Below, piece by piece: positions 1-8,098 of a DNA stretch of 64,000 nucleotides. The notes beneath the pieces were generated by a model. That model saw only the letters and a program-made list of their open reading frames with translations, had not been told where the DNA came from and did not search any database. This DNA comes from DASXYG01 sp036502625. Its GTDB lineage: Bacteria; Actinomycetota; Actinomycetes; Streptosporangiales; Streptosporangiaceae. Within the stretch, counting starts at the first letter, position 1. Each line of letters opens with the position of its first letter. The stretch covers positions 1 through 64,000 of the forward strand of contig DASXYG010000121.1 of assembly GCA_036502625.1 (NCBI GenBank). The letters are read 5' to 3'. The position numbers were made by a program, and so were the translations under genes.

Positions 1-57
1 CGGGGGGTGGCGGCGGGCCCCCTGGGCGGGGGGGGGTGGGGACGGGGCCGGGCCGCG

Positions 58-410
58 CCCAGCCCCGATCACGGAGCCACGCACGGGATGAAGCCCCGGG
101 CGGTTCGGGGTGGGGCGGCGCGGGGCCGCACCCGGACGCGATCACGGAGCCACGCCCGGAATGACGGGCCCAGCCCGGGACGGGGTGGGGTGGGGGCGGT
201 GGGGAGCCGTACCCAGCCCCGATCACGGCGGCCCTGCCCGGAATGACGGCCAAGCCCTGGACGGGGCGGGGCGTGGGCGGGGCGTGGGCGGGGCGGGGCG
301 TGGGCGGGGCGGGCCGTGGGCGGGGCGGGCCGTGGGCGGGGCGGGACGGGGCGGGGGCGGGACGGGGCGTGGGCGGGACGGGGCGTGCTCGGCTCCGGGC
401 GCGGTGCCCT
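58..410. repeat. G-tract repeat zone downstream of thiG
   Basis: No gene is supported in bases 1-446. Two repeats are visible. A roughly 35-base unit centred on GATCACGGAGCCACGC occurs three times (about 58-91, 130-165, 211-247), the third copy diverged. From about 250 to 410 a GTGGGCGGGGCG-like word is iterated, giving many runs of three or more G on the plus strand. The thi operon is read on the minus strand, so its transcript past the thiG stop is C-rich and G-poor here. That composition suits Rho loading, and the plus strand could form G-quadruplexes. Both roles are inferred from composition only. Confidence 0.6.
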
Positions 411-446
411 GGTGGGGGTGGTGGCTGGGGGGCGGGCCGGGGGGCG

Positions 447-1220
447 TCACCAGGTTGGGAGACCTTCGGTGGGGGTGGAGGCTTTGGCGTAGAGGCGGCG
501 GGGGATGCGGCCGGCTCTTGAGGCTTGGCGGCCGGCTTGGACGGCGTTGCGCATGGCCTCGGCCATGAGTTCGGGGGTGCGGGCGCGGGTTACCGCTGAG
601 GCTAGGAGGACGGCGTCGCAGCCCAGTTCCATCGCCAGGGCGGCGTCTGAGGCGGTGCCGACGCCGGCGTCCAGGATGATCGGGACCGTGGCCTGCTCCC
701 GGATGATGGCCAGGTTGTACGGGTTGCGGATGCCCATGCCGGAGCCGATGGGGGCGCCGAGCGGCATCACGGCGGCGCATCCGGTGTCGGCGAGGCGGCG
801 CGCCAGGACCGGGTCGTCGTTGGTGTAGGCGAGCACCGTGAAGCCGTCGTCGACCAGTTGCTCGGCGGCGTCCAGCAGCTCGATGGGGTCGGGCAGGAGG
901 GTGTGCTCGTCGGCGACCACCTCCAGCTTCACCCAGTCGGTCTCCAGCGCCTCGCGGGCCAGCCGCGCCGTGGTCACGGCCTCGCGCGCGGTGAAGCAGC
1001 CCGCCGTGTTGGGCAGCGGCCGCACCCCCGTACGGGCCAGGACGTCCAGCACCGAGCCGCGCGGGCCGGGCGCCACGCGGCGCATCGCGACCGTGGTCAT
1101 CTGCGTGCCGGACGCGACCAGCGCGCGTTCCAGGACGTCCAGGCTCGGCGCGCCGCCGGTGCCCATGATCAGCCGCGAGGTGAACTTCTCCCCCGCGATC
1201 ACCAGCGGATCGTCGGTCAT
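447..1220 (-). CDS. thiG: Thiazole synthase ThiG
   Basis: ThiG condenses 1-deoxyxylulose 5-phosphate, the ThiS thiocarboxylate and dehydroglycine into the thiazole phosphate of thiamine, in the cytoplasm. The 257-residue product matches the family length and TIM-barrel motifs: NTAGC at 71-75, the Schiff-base lysine in DWVKLE (K98), the phosphate loop GAPIGSGMG and a DAGVGTASD segment near the C terminus. The ATG at 1220 was chosen because a GAGGGGG ribosome site sits just upstream and the protein opens with the family-typical IAGEKFTSRL. It is the last gene of the operon, 26 bases after thiS, and it shares the riboswitch at 3262-3342. Identity is close to certain. Confidence 0.97.
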   Translation of the reverse strand: MTDDPLVIAGEKFTSRLIMGTGGAPSLDVLERALVASGTQMTTVAMRRVAPGPRGSVLDVLARTGVRPLPNTAGCFTAREAVTTARLAREALETDWVKLEVVADEHTLLPDPIELLDAAEQLVDDGFTVLAYTNDDPVLARRLADTGCAAVMPLGAPIGSGMGIRNPYNLAIIREQATVPIILDAGVGTASDAALAMELGCDAVLLASAVTRARTPELMAEAMRNAVQAGRQASRAGRIPRRLYAKASTPTEGLPTW

Positions 1221-1246
1221 CGTGGTCCCCCTCGTGTCGGTCACGG

Positions 1247-1447
1247 TCAGCCGCCCTGTACGGCGGTGAGCACGTCCACATCGTCGCCGTCGTCGAGGCC
1301 GCGCGCGGGCCAGGTGCCGCGCGGCACGATCTCCCCGTTGACCGCGACCGCCGTGCCGGACGCCCGGAAGCCGAGCGCGGCCATCAGGTCGGCGACGGTC
1401 GTGCCGGGCGCGCACGTACGGGCGCCGCCGTTCACGGTGACGGTCAC
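1247..1447 (-). CDS. thiS: Sulfur carrier protein ThiS
   Basis: A 66-residue ubiquitin-like sulfur carrier ending in Gly-Gly (LTAVQGG). In this family the C-terminal glycine is adenylated and converted to a thiocarboxylate that gives its sulfur to ThiG. It opens with TVTVNGGARTC, and VAVNGEIVPR in the middle matches the conserved core. The GTG start overlaps the thiO stop in a GTGA junction, so translation is probably coupled. No ThiF adenylyltransferase is encoded in the window, so activation must come from elsewhere. Confidence 0.95.
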   Translation of the reverse strand: MTVTVNGGARTCAPGTTVADLMAALGFRASGTAVAVNGEIVPRGTWPARGLDDGDDVDVLTAVQGG

Positions 1448-2598
1448 GACCGCACCCCCCTGTCGCCGGCGAACCGCGCGGGATCCGCCGCGCGCGCCCA
1501 GTCGGGCACGTCTCCGCCGGTGAGCAGGGCGGTGATCGCCTCGGCGGTGGCCGGGGCGAGCAGCATGCCGTTGCGGTAGTGGCCGGTGGCGACGGCCAGG
1601 CCGGGCAGCGCGGACTCCCCGATCAGCGGCACGTTGTCCGGTGAGCCGGGGCGCAGCCCGGCGCGGGTCTCCACCAGGTCGAGCTCCTCGATCGCGGGGA
1701 TCAGCGCGGCGCCGTCGCGCAGCAGCCGGGACACGCCGCCGGCGGTGACGCGCGTGTCGAACCCCTGCTCCTCGACGGTCGCGCCGATCACCACGCGGCC
1801 GTCGTCGCGCGGCACCAGGTAGACGGTGCGGCCGCGGACCATGCCGCGCACGGTCCGCTCCATCACGCGCCGCCCCGCCGGGTCGCGCACCGTCACGATC
1901 TGCCCCTTGACCGGCCGTACGGGCGGCACCACGCCCGCGGGCAGCCCCTCGACGCCGCCGGACCAGCAGCCCGCGGCCAGCACCACGTGCCCGGCGCCGA
2001 CCGGCGAGCCGTCGTCGAGGTGCACCCCGGTGGCGCGCCCGGCATCGGTGGCGATCGCCATGGCGCGGCGGTCGAGGAACGTCACGCCCGAGGCGCAGGC
2101 GGCCTCCACGAGCGCCTCGGTCACCGCGCGCGGGTCCACGCGGTGGTCGCCCTCGGCCAGCACCGCGCCCCGTACGCCCGGGGTGAGCAGCGGTTCCAGC
2201 TCGCGCGCTTCGCGCCCGCGCAGCCGCCGCGCGGCCAGGCCCAGCTCGGTCTGGTACGCGTAGACGGGGTCGAGCGCCGCGTTGTCGTCGGCGTCCAGCG
2301 CGACCAGCAGCGTGCCGCTGGTGTGGAACCCCAGGTCGTGGCCGGTGGCCTCGGCCAGCTCGGCGGCGAATTCCGGCCAGCGGCGTACGGCGTGCAGGTT
2401 CAGCCCGAGCAGCGCCTCCTCGCCGTACACGACCTCCGTGACGGGCGCCAGCATGCCGGCCGCCGCCCACGACGCGCCGCCGCGCGGCTCGGGGTCGATC
2501 AGCGTCACGCCGAGCCCGGCACGCGCCGCGCGCCAGGCGATGCCGAGCCCGATCACCCCGCCGCCGACCACGGCGACGTCGGCGTGGTCGGCGGTCAC
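1444..2598 (-). CDS. thiO: Glycine oxidase ThiO
   Basis: This FAD-dependent oxidase turns glycine into the iminoacetate (dehydroglycine) used by ThiG in aerobic thiazole synthesis. The 384-residue protein has the dinucleotide motif VVGGGVIGLG at residues 10-19, the DAO-fold segment GGASWAAAGMLAP and a C-terminal TGHYRNGMLLAP flavin motif typical of glycine oxidase. The GTG start at 2598 overlaps the thiE stop as GTGA, and its own stop overlaps thiS in the same way. Two other DAO-fold proteins occur in the window (6655 and 11117), but only this one sits in the thi operon. Confidence 0.95.
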   Translation of the reverse strand: MTADHADVAVVGGGVIGLGIAWRAARAGLGVTLIDPEPRGGASWAAAGMLAPVTEVVYGEEALLGLNLHAVRRWPEFAAELAEATGHDLGFHTSGTLLVALDADDNAALDPVYAYQTELGLAARRLRGREARELEPLLTPGVRGAVLAEGDHRVDPRAVTEALVEAACASGVTFLDRRAMAIATDAGRATGVHLDDGSPVGAGHVVLAAGCWSGGVEGLPAGVVPPVRPVKGQIVTVRDPAGRRVMERTVRGMVRGRTVYLVPRDDGRVVIGATVEEQGFDTRVTAGGVSRLLRDGAALIPAIEELDLVETRAGLRPGSPDNVPLIGESALPGLAVATGHYRNGMLLAPATAEAITALLTGGDVPDWARAADPARFAGDRGVRS

Positions 2599-3251
2599 CG
2601 CTCCCCCTGTCCGGCCAGCGGCGCCGCGCCGATGACGGCGAGCAGGTCGCGTACGGCGCCGGGCGGGTCGGCGGCGCGCGTCACGGCGCCGATCACCGCG
2701 ACGCCGGCCACGCCCTCGGCGAGCAGCTCGGGGACGCGGGCGGCGGTGATGCCCGCGATGGCCAGCACCGGCACCGCGGCCGCGCGCGCGACCTCGCCGA
2801 CGCGGGACGGGCCGAGCGGGTCGGGCAGGCCGGTCTTGGAGGTCGTCGCGTACGCGGGGCCGACGCCCAGGTAGTCGGCGCCGTCCGCGACCCGGGCGCG
2901 GGCCGCCTCGGGGTCGCGCGCCGTGGCGCCGACGATCAGGCCGGGCCCGCCGATCCGGCGGACGGCGTCCACCGGGAGGTCGTCGGCGCCGACGTGGACG
3001 CCGCCCGCGCCGGCCGCGAGCGCCAGGTCCACGCGGTCGTCCACCACGCACAGGGCGTCCGCGGCGGCGCAGCGGTCGGCGATCGCGGCGGTGGCGGCGT
3101 AGCGCTCGCGGTCGGTGCCCGTCTTCAGCCGCACCTGGATGGCCGGCGCGCCGCCGCGCAGCGCGGCCTCGGCGTGCGCGACCGTGTCGACGATCACGTG
3201 GAGGCGGGGGAAACGGCGCCCGGCTGCGTTCCGCGCCGCGGCGTTGCTCAT
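2595..3251 (-). CDS. thiE: Thiamine-phosphate synthase ThiE
   Basis: ThiE joins hydroxymethylpyrimidine diphosphate and thiazole phosphate to make thiamine monophosphate. The 218-residue TIM barrel carries QVRLKTG (pyrimidine binding), VDDRVDLA, GVHVGADDLP, the loop GPAYATTSKTG and AIAGI, all in family order. It is the first gene after the riboswitch, whose 3' boundary lies about ten bases upstream of the ATG. The following thiO start overlaps its stop. The N terminus has a short extra basic leader (AARNAAGRR), so translation could begin slightly later. Confidence 0.95.
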   Translation of the reverse strand: MSNAAARNAAGRRFPRLHVIVDTVAHAEAALRGGAPAIQVRLKTGTDRERYAATAAIADRCAAADALCVVDDRVDLALAAGAGGVHVGADDLPVDAVRRIGGPGLIVGATARDPEAARARVADGADYLGVGPAYATTSKTGLPDPLGPSRVGEVARAAAVPVLAIAGITAARVPELLAEGVAGVAVIGAVTRAADPPGAVRDLLAVIGAAPLAGQGER

Positions 3252-3261
3252 GCGATCAGGC

Positions 3262-3342
3262 TCCCTTCGCCGGCATGACCCGGATCAGGTTCGACGGTCG
3301 ACCCGAAGGTCCTCTCAGCCCCGGGGGGCTCCCGTGCGGTCT
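3262..3342 (-). promoter_or_regulatory. TPP riboswitch (THI element)
   Basis: Read on the minus strand, the leader holds the two hallmark strings of the thiamine pyrophosphate aptamer. CTGAGA follows a GGGAGCCCCCCGGGG helix near 3316, and ACCTGAT followed by CCGGGTCATGCCGGCG lies at about 3268-3292. The P1 helix closes close to the thiE ATG at 3251. That geometry implies control of translation initiation, with ligand binding masking the thiE ribosome site, rather than a separate terminator. The aptamer is confidently recognised; the mode of control is inferred from spacing. Confidence 0.95.
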
Positions 3343-3364
3343 TCTCGAATACGCGGGGATCCCG

Positions 3365-3386
3365 GCGTACGGGATATCCCGTACGC
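3365..3386. promoter_or_regulatory. Perfect 22-bp palindrome upstream of the thi operon
   Basis: The half-site GCGTACGGGAT is followed at once by its exact reverse complement, giving a 22-bp perfect dyad. It sits between the end of the 2-hydroxyacid dehydrogenase gene (3435) and the thi riboswitch, about where the thi promoter should lie. It may be an operator or a cruciform-forming element. The word CGTACGG is very common in this genome, which weakens the argument from rarity. Confidence 0.45.
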
Positions 3387-3434
3387 GACGTTACGACATG
3401 GACGTCCGGATCCGCCACCCGGGGCGGGCACCGG

Positions 3435-4409
3435 TCACGGCACGTACCCGCGCTCCTTGTCGACGACGTTCAGCAGCGGCCGGCCGTCCTGGCGGCGGCG
3501 CAGGTTCTCCGCGAACACCTCGGCCAGGGACGCGCGCCAGCCCTGCGCCTCGCCCGCGGTGTGCGGGGAGACGAGCACGCCGGGCAGCGTCCACAGCGGC
3601 GAGCCCGTGGGCAGCGGCTCGGTGGCGAACACGTCGAGCGCGGCGCCCACCAGGTGGCCGCTGGTCAGCGCGTCGATCAGCGCCTCCTCGTCGACCAGCG
3701 CGCCGCGGCCCACGTTGATCAGCCGCGCGCCCGGCTTCATGGCCCGGATCGTCCGGGCGTCGACCATGCCGCGCGTCTGCGCGGTCAGCGGCGCGACCAG
3801 CACGACGTAGTCGGCCGCGCCGAGCGCGCCGGGGATGGCGTCCGGGCCGTGCACGGTGCCGAAGTCGGCGTCGTCCGTACGCGGCGCGCGCCCGGCGCCG
3901 CTCACCCGCATGCCCACCGCGCGCAGCGTACGGGCGACGGCACGGCCGATCGGGCCGGTCCCCCACACCACCGCGCGGCGGCCGCCGATGGGCTCGCTGT
4001 CGCGCGGCCGCCACTCCTTGCGCCGCTGGTGCTCCAGCATGCCGGGCACGTCCTTGGCCATGGCCAGCACGAACCCCAGGACGTACTCCGCGATGGCCTG
4101 GTCGTACACGCCGCGGGAGTTCGTGAGCGCGATCCCCGGGTCGCCGGTGACCGCCGGGAACAGCATCGGCTCGACCCCGGACCCGGCGACGTGGATCCAG
4201 CGCGGCGCGCGCCCCGGGTCCGCGGGCCAGGCGCCCGCGACCGCGGTGGACGTCGAGTGCCAGGCGAGCAGCGCGTCCGCGCCGAGCAGCGCCGCGGGCA
4301 GGTCGTCGGCCGTGGCGTACCGCGTGTCGACCGTACGGTCCAGCCAGTCGGTGTTCGGCGGGAGGACGCCTCTGTGCAGCACGACGAGACGCCGCACCGG
4401 TTCGGACAC
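3435..4409 (-). CDS. D-isomer-specific 2-hydroxyacid dehydrogenase
   Basis: A 324-residue NAD(P)-dependent reductase of the D-2-hydroxyacid dehydrogenase family, which interconverts 2-keto acids and D-2-hydroxy acids. The Rossmann motif WGTGPIGRAV spans 149-158. The catalytic triad is visible as Arg235 in NVGRGALVDE, Glu264 in FATEPLP and His283 in SPHTAGE. The GTG at 4409 was preferred over an ATG 13 codons upstream because a GAGGAG ribosome site lies seven bases before it. It is divergent from the MFS operon, with about 175 bases between. The substrate is not determined; the family spans glyoxylate, hydroxypyruvate and phosphoglycerate reductases. Confidence 0.85.
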   Translation of the reverse strand: MSEPVRRLVVLHRGVLPPNTDWLDRTVDTRYATADDLPAALLGADALLAWHSTSTAVAGAWPADPGRAPRWIHVAGSGVEPMLFPAVTGDPGIALTNSRGVYDQAIAEYVLGFVLAMAKDVPGMLEHQRRKEWRPRDSEPIGGRRAVVWGTGPIGRAVARTLRAVGMRVSGAGRAPRTDDADFGTVHGPDAIPGALGAADYVVLVAPLTAQTRGMVDARTIRAMKPGARLINVGRGALVDEEALIDALTSGHLVGAALDVFATEPLPTGSPLWTLPGVLVSPHTAGEAQGWRASLAEVFAENLRRRQDGRPLLNVVDKERGYVP

Positions 4410-4584
4410 CACGGCACTCCTCGGCCTGCTCGGGGACGGACGGTCCACTTTCGGGCGCCGCCGCGGGCCGCGTCAACGGACACAGTGTCAACACGCGCCG
4501 CCGATCGCCGGACAGCATGTGCATTGACGTGCGGTTTCGCGGTCCCTGAGGGTGTTCAGGCCGCCACACCCCCCAGGAGGCCGC

Positions 4585-5922
4585 ATGACCCGCACCACGA
4601 GCACGACCAGCATGGACGACGTCCCGGTCAACCGGTTCCACCGGCGCATCGTCGCGGTCGCCATGGGCGGGCCGTTCTGCGACGGCTACCTGCTCGGCAT
4701 CATCGCCGTCGCCCTGCCGCTGCTCACCCCGGACCTCGGCGTGGACGAGCTCGGCACCGGGCTCATCGCCAGCTCGGTGCTCGTCGGCGTGTTCGTCGGC
4801 GGCGCCGTCTTCGGCCCGATCACCGACCGCATCGGCCGGCACCTGATGTACATGCTGAACCTGCTGGCGTTCGTGATCGGCTCCGTACTGCAGTTCTTCG
4901 TGCACGAGCCGTGGCAGCTCATCGCGCTGCGGCTGTTCGTCGGCATCGCCATCGGCGCGGACTACCCGATCGCGTCGGCCCTCACCACCGAGCTGGTGCC
5001 CAAGAAGCTGCGCGGCCCGGCCCTGTCCGGCCTCGTGCTCGCCTGGTGGGTGGGGTACGGCATCAGCTTCTACGTCGGCTGGCTGCTGCAGTCCGCCCCG
5101 GACGGCTGGCGGTGGATGCTCGCGTCCGGCGCGGTCCCCGCGGTGGCCTTCATGCTGATGCGGCGCGGCATCCCCGAGTCGCCGCGCTGGCTGGCCGCCC
5201 GCGGCGAGCTGGACAAGGCACGCGCCGTCGTGCACAAGTACTTCGGCGCGGACGTGGACACCAGCGAGCTGGGCACCGAGAACGCGGCCGTACGGCGCGG
5301 GTCCGGCATGGCGAACCTCGTGGAGATCTTCCGCCGCGGCTACGCCGTGCCCGTCATCTTCTGCTCCGCGTTCTGGATCTGCCAGGTCGCGCCGGCGTTC
5401 GCGCTGCGGTCGTTCCAGCCGCAGATGCTGAAGGCGTTCGGCGTGGACAGCACGTTCGGCGGGTCGGCCATCGTGACGTCCATCGCGGTGGTGGGCATCG
5501 CGCTCGGCCTGGCCGTGGTGAACCGGATGGGCCGCCGCCCGCTGCTGATCGGCAGTTTCGTCGGCATGGTGCTCGCGCTCGGCGCGCTGATCGTGTTCCC
5601 GCCGCACCTCGCGGTCCTGGTCATCGGCCTGTTCGCGGCGTTCCAGTTCTTCGAGGCGGCGGCCAGCGGGCTCCAGTTCGTCTACCCCAGCGAGCTGTTC
5701 CCCACCGACCTGCGCGCCACCGGCGTCGGCATCGCCACCGCCATGAGCCGCGTCGGCTCGGCGGCCAGCACCTTCCTGCTGCCCGCCGCGACCGCCGGGC
5801 TCGGCATCGGCGGCACGCTCACCGTCGGCCTGGTGATCACCGCGATCGGCCTCGTCGTGTCGGTCGCGCTCGCCCCCGAGACCAAGAACCTCGGCCTGGC
5901 CGCGGCCAGCGTCCGGACCTGA
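4585..5922 (+). CDS. MFS transporter (sugar/aromatic acid symporter type)
   Basis: A 445-residue, 12-helix major facilitator carrier of the inner membrane. The signature loop between helices 2 and 3 reads GPITDRIGRH, and helix 1 carries GGPFCDGYLLG, a pattern of the metabolite:H+ and aromatic acid:H+ symporter branches. ELVPKKLRGP in the first half and ELFPTDLRATGVG in the second are the usual family repeats. The start has a strong AGGAGG site six bases upstream. It leads an operon with a HAD hydrolase, an FAD oxidase and a PucR regulator, so it probably imports the substrate those enzymes degrade. The substrate is unknown. Confidence 0.85.
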   Translation: MTRTTSTTSMDDVPVNRFHRRIVAVAMGGPFCDGYLLGIIAVALPLLTPDLGVDELGTGLIASSVLVGVFVGGAVFGPITDRIGRHLMYMLNLLAFVIGSVLQFFVHEPWQLIALRLFVGIAIGADYPIASALTTELVPKKLRGPALSGLVLAWWVGYGISFYVGWLLQSAPDGWRWMLASGAVPAVAFMLMRRGIPESPRWLAARGELDKARAVVHKYFGADVDTSELGTENAAVRRGSGMANLVEIFRRGYAVPVIFCSAFWICQVAPAFALRSFQPQMLKAFGVDSTFGGSAIVTSIAVVGIALGLAVVNRMGRRPLLIGSFVGMVLALGALIVFPPHLAVLVIGLFAAFQFFEAAASGLQFVYPSELFPTDLRATGVGIATAMSRVGSAASTFLLPAATAGLGIGGTLTVGLVITAIGLVVSVALAPETKNLGLAAASVRT

Positions 5923-5948
5923 CCTCGCACCCGTACGAGAGGACCCGC

Positions 5949-6623
5949 ATGCGCAAGATCGTCACCTTCGACTGCTACCGCACGCTGCTGAACTTCGACA
6001 CCAAGACGGCCACCCACGCGATCGTCGCGGACCGCCTCGCCGCGGCCGGCGTGGACCCCGAGCGGTTCCACTACGACGCGTACGTCATGCGGTTCCAGGG
6101 CGTGGTCTTCGACGACTACCTGCCGTACCGCGACATCCTGCGGCGGACGCTGCGCGACGTGCTGCTGCTGCACGGCCTGGCGTACCGCGACGAGGACGGC
6201 GACGCGCTGATCGAGGCGGTCAAGGGGTTCGTGGCGTTCCCCGAGGTGCCGGACGCGCTGCGGCGGCTGAAGGAGGAGTACGACATCGCGATCATCTCCA
6301 ACAGCGACGACGACCTGATCGCGTACGCCGTGGACGCGATCGGCGTGGAGTTCGACCACGTGATCACCGCGGAACAGGCCGGGGCGTACAAGCCGCGGCC
6401 CGAGGCGTTCGACCACATGATCAAGGCGGTCGGCCGCGGCCCGGAGGACATCGTCCACGCGGCGCAGGGCTGGGAGTACGACATCATGCCGACCAAGCGG
6501 TACGCCGACGCCGGCATGCGCCGCGTCTGGGTGAACCGCTACGGCTTCCCCGGCTCGCCGGCGTTCCAGCCGTACGAGGAGATCCGCGACCTGTCCGGGC
6601 TCCCGCCGCTGCTCGGCTGCTGA
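5949..6623 (+). CDS. HAD-type II hydrolase (haloacid dehalogenase-like)
   Basis: A 224-residue HAD-superfamily hydrolase. The nucleophile motif is FDCYRTL (Asp8), followed by a cap domain, the serine motif IISNSDDD, the lysine motif AGAYKPRPEAF and a loop with AQGWEYD. These match the 2-haloacid dehalogenase (type II) subgroup, which hydrolyses 2-haloacids or, in many genomes, phosphate esters. The motif I residue two places after Asp8 is Tyr rather than Asp. That fits dehalogenase-type members, which lack the second aspartate of phosphatases. It follows the carrier by 26 bases and has a GAGAGGA ribosome site. Confidence 0.8.
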   Translation: MRKIVTFDCYRTLLNFDTKTATHAIVADRLAAAGVDPERFHYDAYVMRFQGVVFDDYLPYRDILRRTLRDVLLLHGLAYRDEDGDALIEAVKGFVAFPEVPDALRRLKEEYDIAIISNSDDDLIAYAVDAIGVEFDHVITAEQAGAYKPRPEAFDHMIKAVGRGPEDIVHAAQGWEYDIMPTKRYADAGMRRVWVNRYGFPGSPAFQPYEEIRDLSGLPPLLGC

Positions 6624-6654
6624 CCACCGCCCATGCCCTACGAAAGGACCCCCT

Positions 6655-8046
6655 GTGGTCACCGCCGCGCGTCCGGGCGCGATCAACGGCCGGATCTCCC
6701 ACTGGTACGACGCCATCCCCGAGCCGCGGGCCGCGCTGCCCGGCGACCGCGACGCCGACGTGTGCGTCGTCGGCGCCGGCCTGACCGGCCTGTGGACCGC
6801 CTACTACCTCAAACGCGCCGACCCCGGCCTGCGGATCGTCGTCTGCGAGGCCGAGTTCGCCGGGTTCGGCGCCTCCGGCCGCAACGGCGGCTGGCTGTCC
6901 GGCCTGGTGCCCGCCGCGCGCGAGCGCATGGCCCGCACGCACGGCCGTACGCCCGTCCTGGCCTGGCAGCACGCCATGAACACCGCCGTGGACGAGGTCA
7001 TCGAGGTGGCCGCGCGCGAGGGCATCGACGCGCACATCGTCAAGGGCGGCACGCTGCGCGTCGCCCGCACCCCCGCGCAGGCCGACCGGCTGCGGCACAA
7101 GGTCGAGGCCGACCACGGGTGGGGCATCCCCGAGGTGGAGCTGCTCGCGCCCGCCGAGGCGGCCGCGCACATCCGCGTCGACGGCACCGTCGCCGCCGCG
7201 TACACGCCGCACTGCGCGCGCGTCCAGCCCGCCCTCCTCGTCCGCGGCCTGGCCGACGCGGTCGAGCGGATGGGCGTGACCGTCTACGAGAAGACGCCGG
7301 TGACGCGGATCGAGCCCGGACGCGCGGTCACCGCCCACGGCGTGGTCACCGCGCCGCTGGTGCTGCGCGCGACGGAAGGCTTCACGCAGACGCTGGCCGG
7401 GCACCGGCGCACCTGGCTGCCGATGAACAGCTCGATGATCGTCACCGAGCCGCTGCCGGCCCGCGTGTGGGACGAAATCGGCTGGGCCGGGCGCGCCACG
7501 CTCGGCGACACCGCGCACGGCCACATGTACGCCCAGCGCACCCGGGACGACCGGATCGCCATCGGCGGGCGCGGCGTGCCGTACCGGTACGGGTCGCGTA
7601 CGGACGACGACGGGCGGGTGGACGCCCGCACGGTCGCCGAGCTGCGCGCCACGCTGCGCGCCATGCTCCCGGCCACCCGCGGCACCGCGATCGCGCACGG
7701 CTGGTGCGGGGTGCTCGCCGTGCCGCGCGACTGGTCGGCGACCGTCGGCATGGACCACGCCACCGGGCTCGGCTGGGCGGGCGGCTACGTCGGGCACGGC
7801 GTCACCTCCACCAACCTGGCCGCCCGCACCCTCGCCGACCTGGCCCTGCGGCGCGCCACCCCGCTCACCCGGCTGCCCTGGGTGGACCACAGGCCGGGCG
7901 CCTGGGAGCCGGAACCGCTGCGCTGGCTGGGCGTACGCGGCCTGTACGTCGCGTACCGGCTCGCCGACCGGCACGAGGCGGGCGGCAGGCGGCGCACCTC
8001 GCCGCTCGCGACCGCCGCCGACCTGGTCGCCCGCCGCCCGGCCTAG
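6655..8046 (+). CDS. FAD-dependent amine/amino acid oxidoreductase (DAO family)
   Basis: A 463-residue flavoprotein of the D-amino acid oxidase fold. The N-terminal dinucleotide motif VVGAGLTGLWTAYYL is followed by GFGASGRNGGWLSG, a pattern typical of gamma-glutamylputrescine oxidase-like enzymes. The C-terminal flavin motif reads GYVGHGVTSTNLAAR. Such enzymes oxidise primary or secondary amines to imines with H2O2 release. The GTG start has an AAAGGA site eight bases upstream. Its place between a HAD hydrolase and a PucR regulator suggests amine or amino acid catabolism, but the substrate cannot be read from sequence. Confidence 0.82.
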   Translation: MVTAARPGAINGRISHWYDAIPEPRAALPGDRDADVCVVGAGLTGLWTAYYLKRADPGLRIVVCEAEFAGFGASGRNGGWLSGLVPAARERMARTHGRTPVLAWQHAMNTAVDEVIEVAAREGIDAHIVKGGTLRVARTPAQADRLRHKVEADHGWGIPEVELLAPAEAAAHIRVDGTVAAAYTPHCARVQPALLVRGLADAVERMGVTVYEKTPVTRIEPGRAVTAHGVVTAPLVLRATEGFTQTLAGHRRTWLPMNSSMIVTEPLPARVWDEIGWAGRATLGDTAHGHMYAQRTRDDRIAIGGRGVPYRYGSRTDDDGRVDARTVAELRATLRAMLPATRGTAIAHGWCGVLAVPRDWSATVGMDHATGLGWAGGYVGHGVTSTNLAARTLADLALRRATPLTRLPWVDHRPGAWEPEPLRWLGVRGLYVAYRLADRHEAGGRRRTSPLATAADLVARRPA

Positions 8047-8098
8047 CTCCGCGCTCGGGCCTTCCCAGGTCACGTCAGGTTTGCGAAGGTGTCTGACC

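Noticed and set aside
3391..6623. Long overlapping frames across the dehydrogenase and MFS genes
   Set aside because: They mirror the true genes in other frames and carry no recognisable motifs or ribosome sites.
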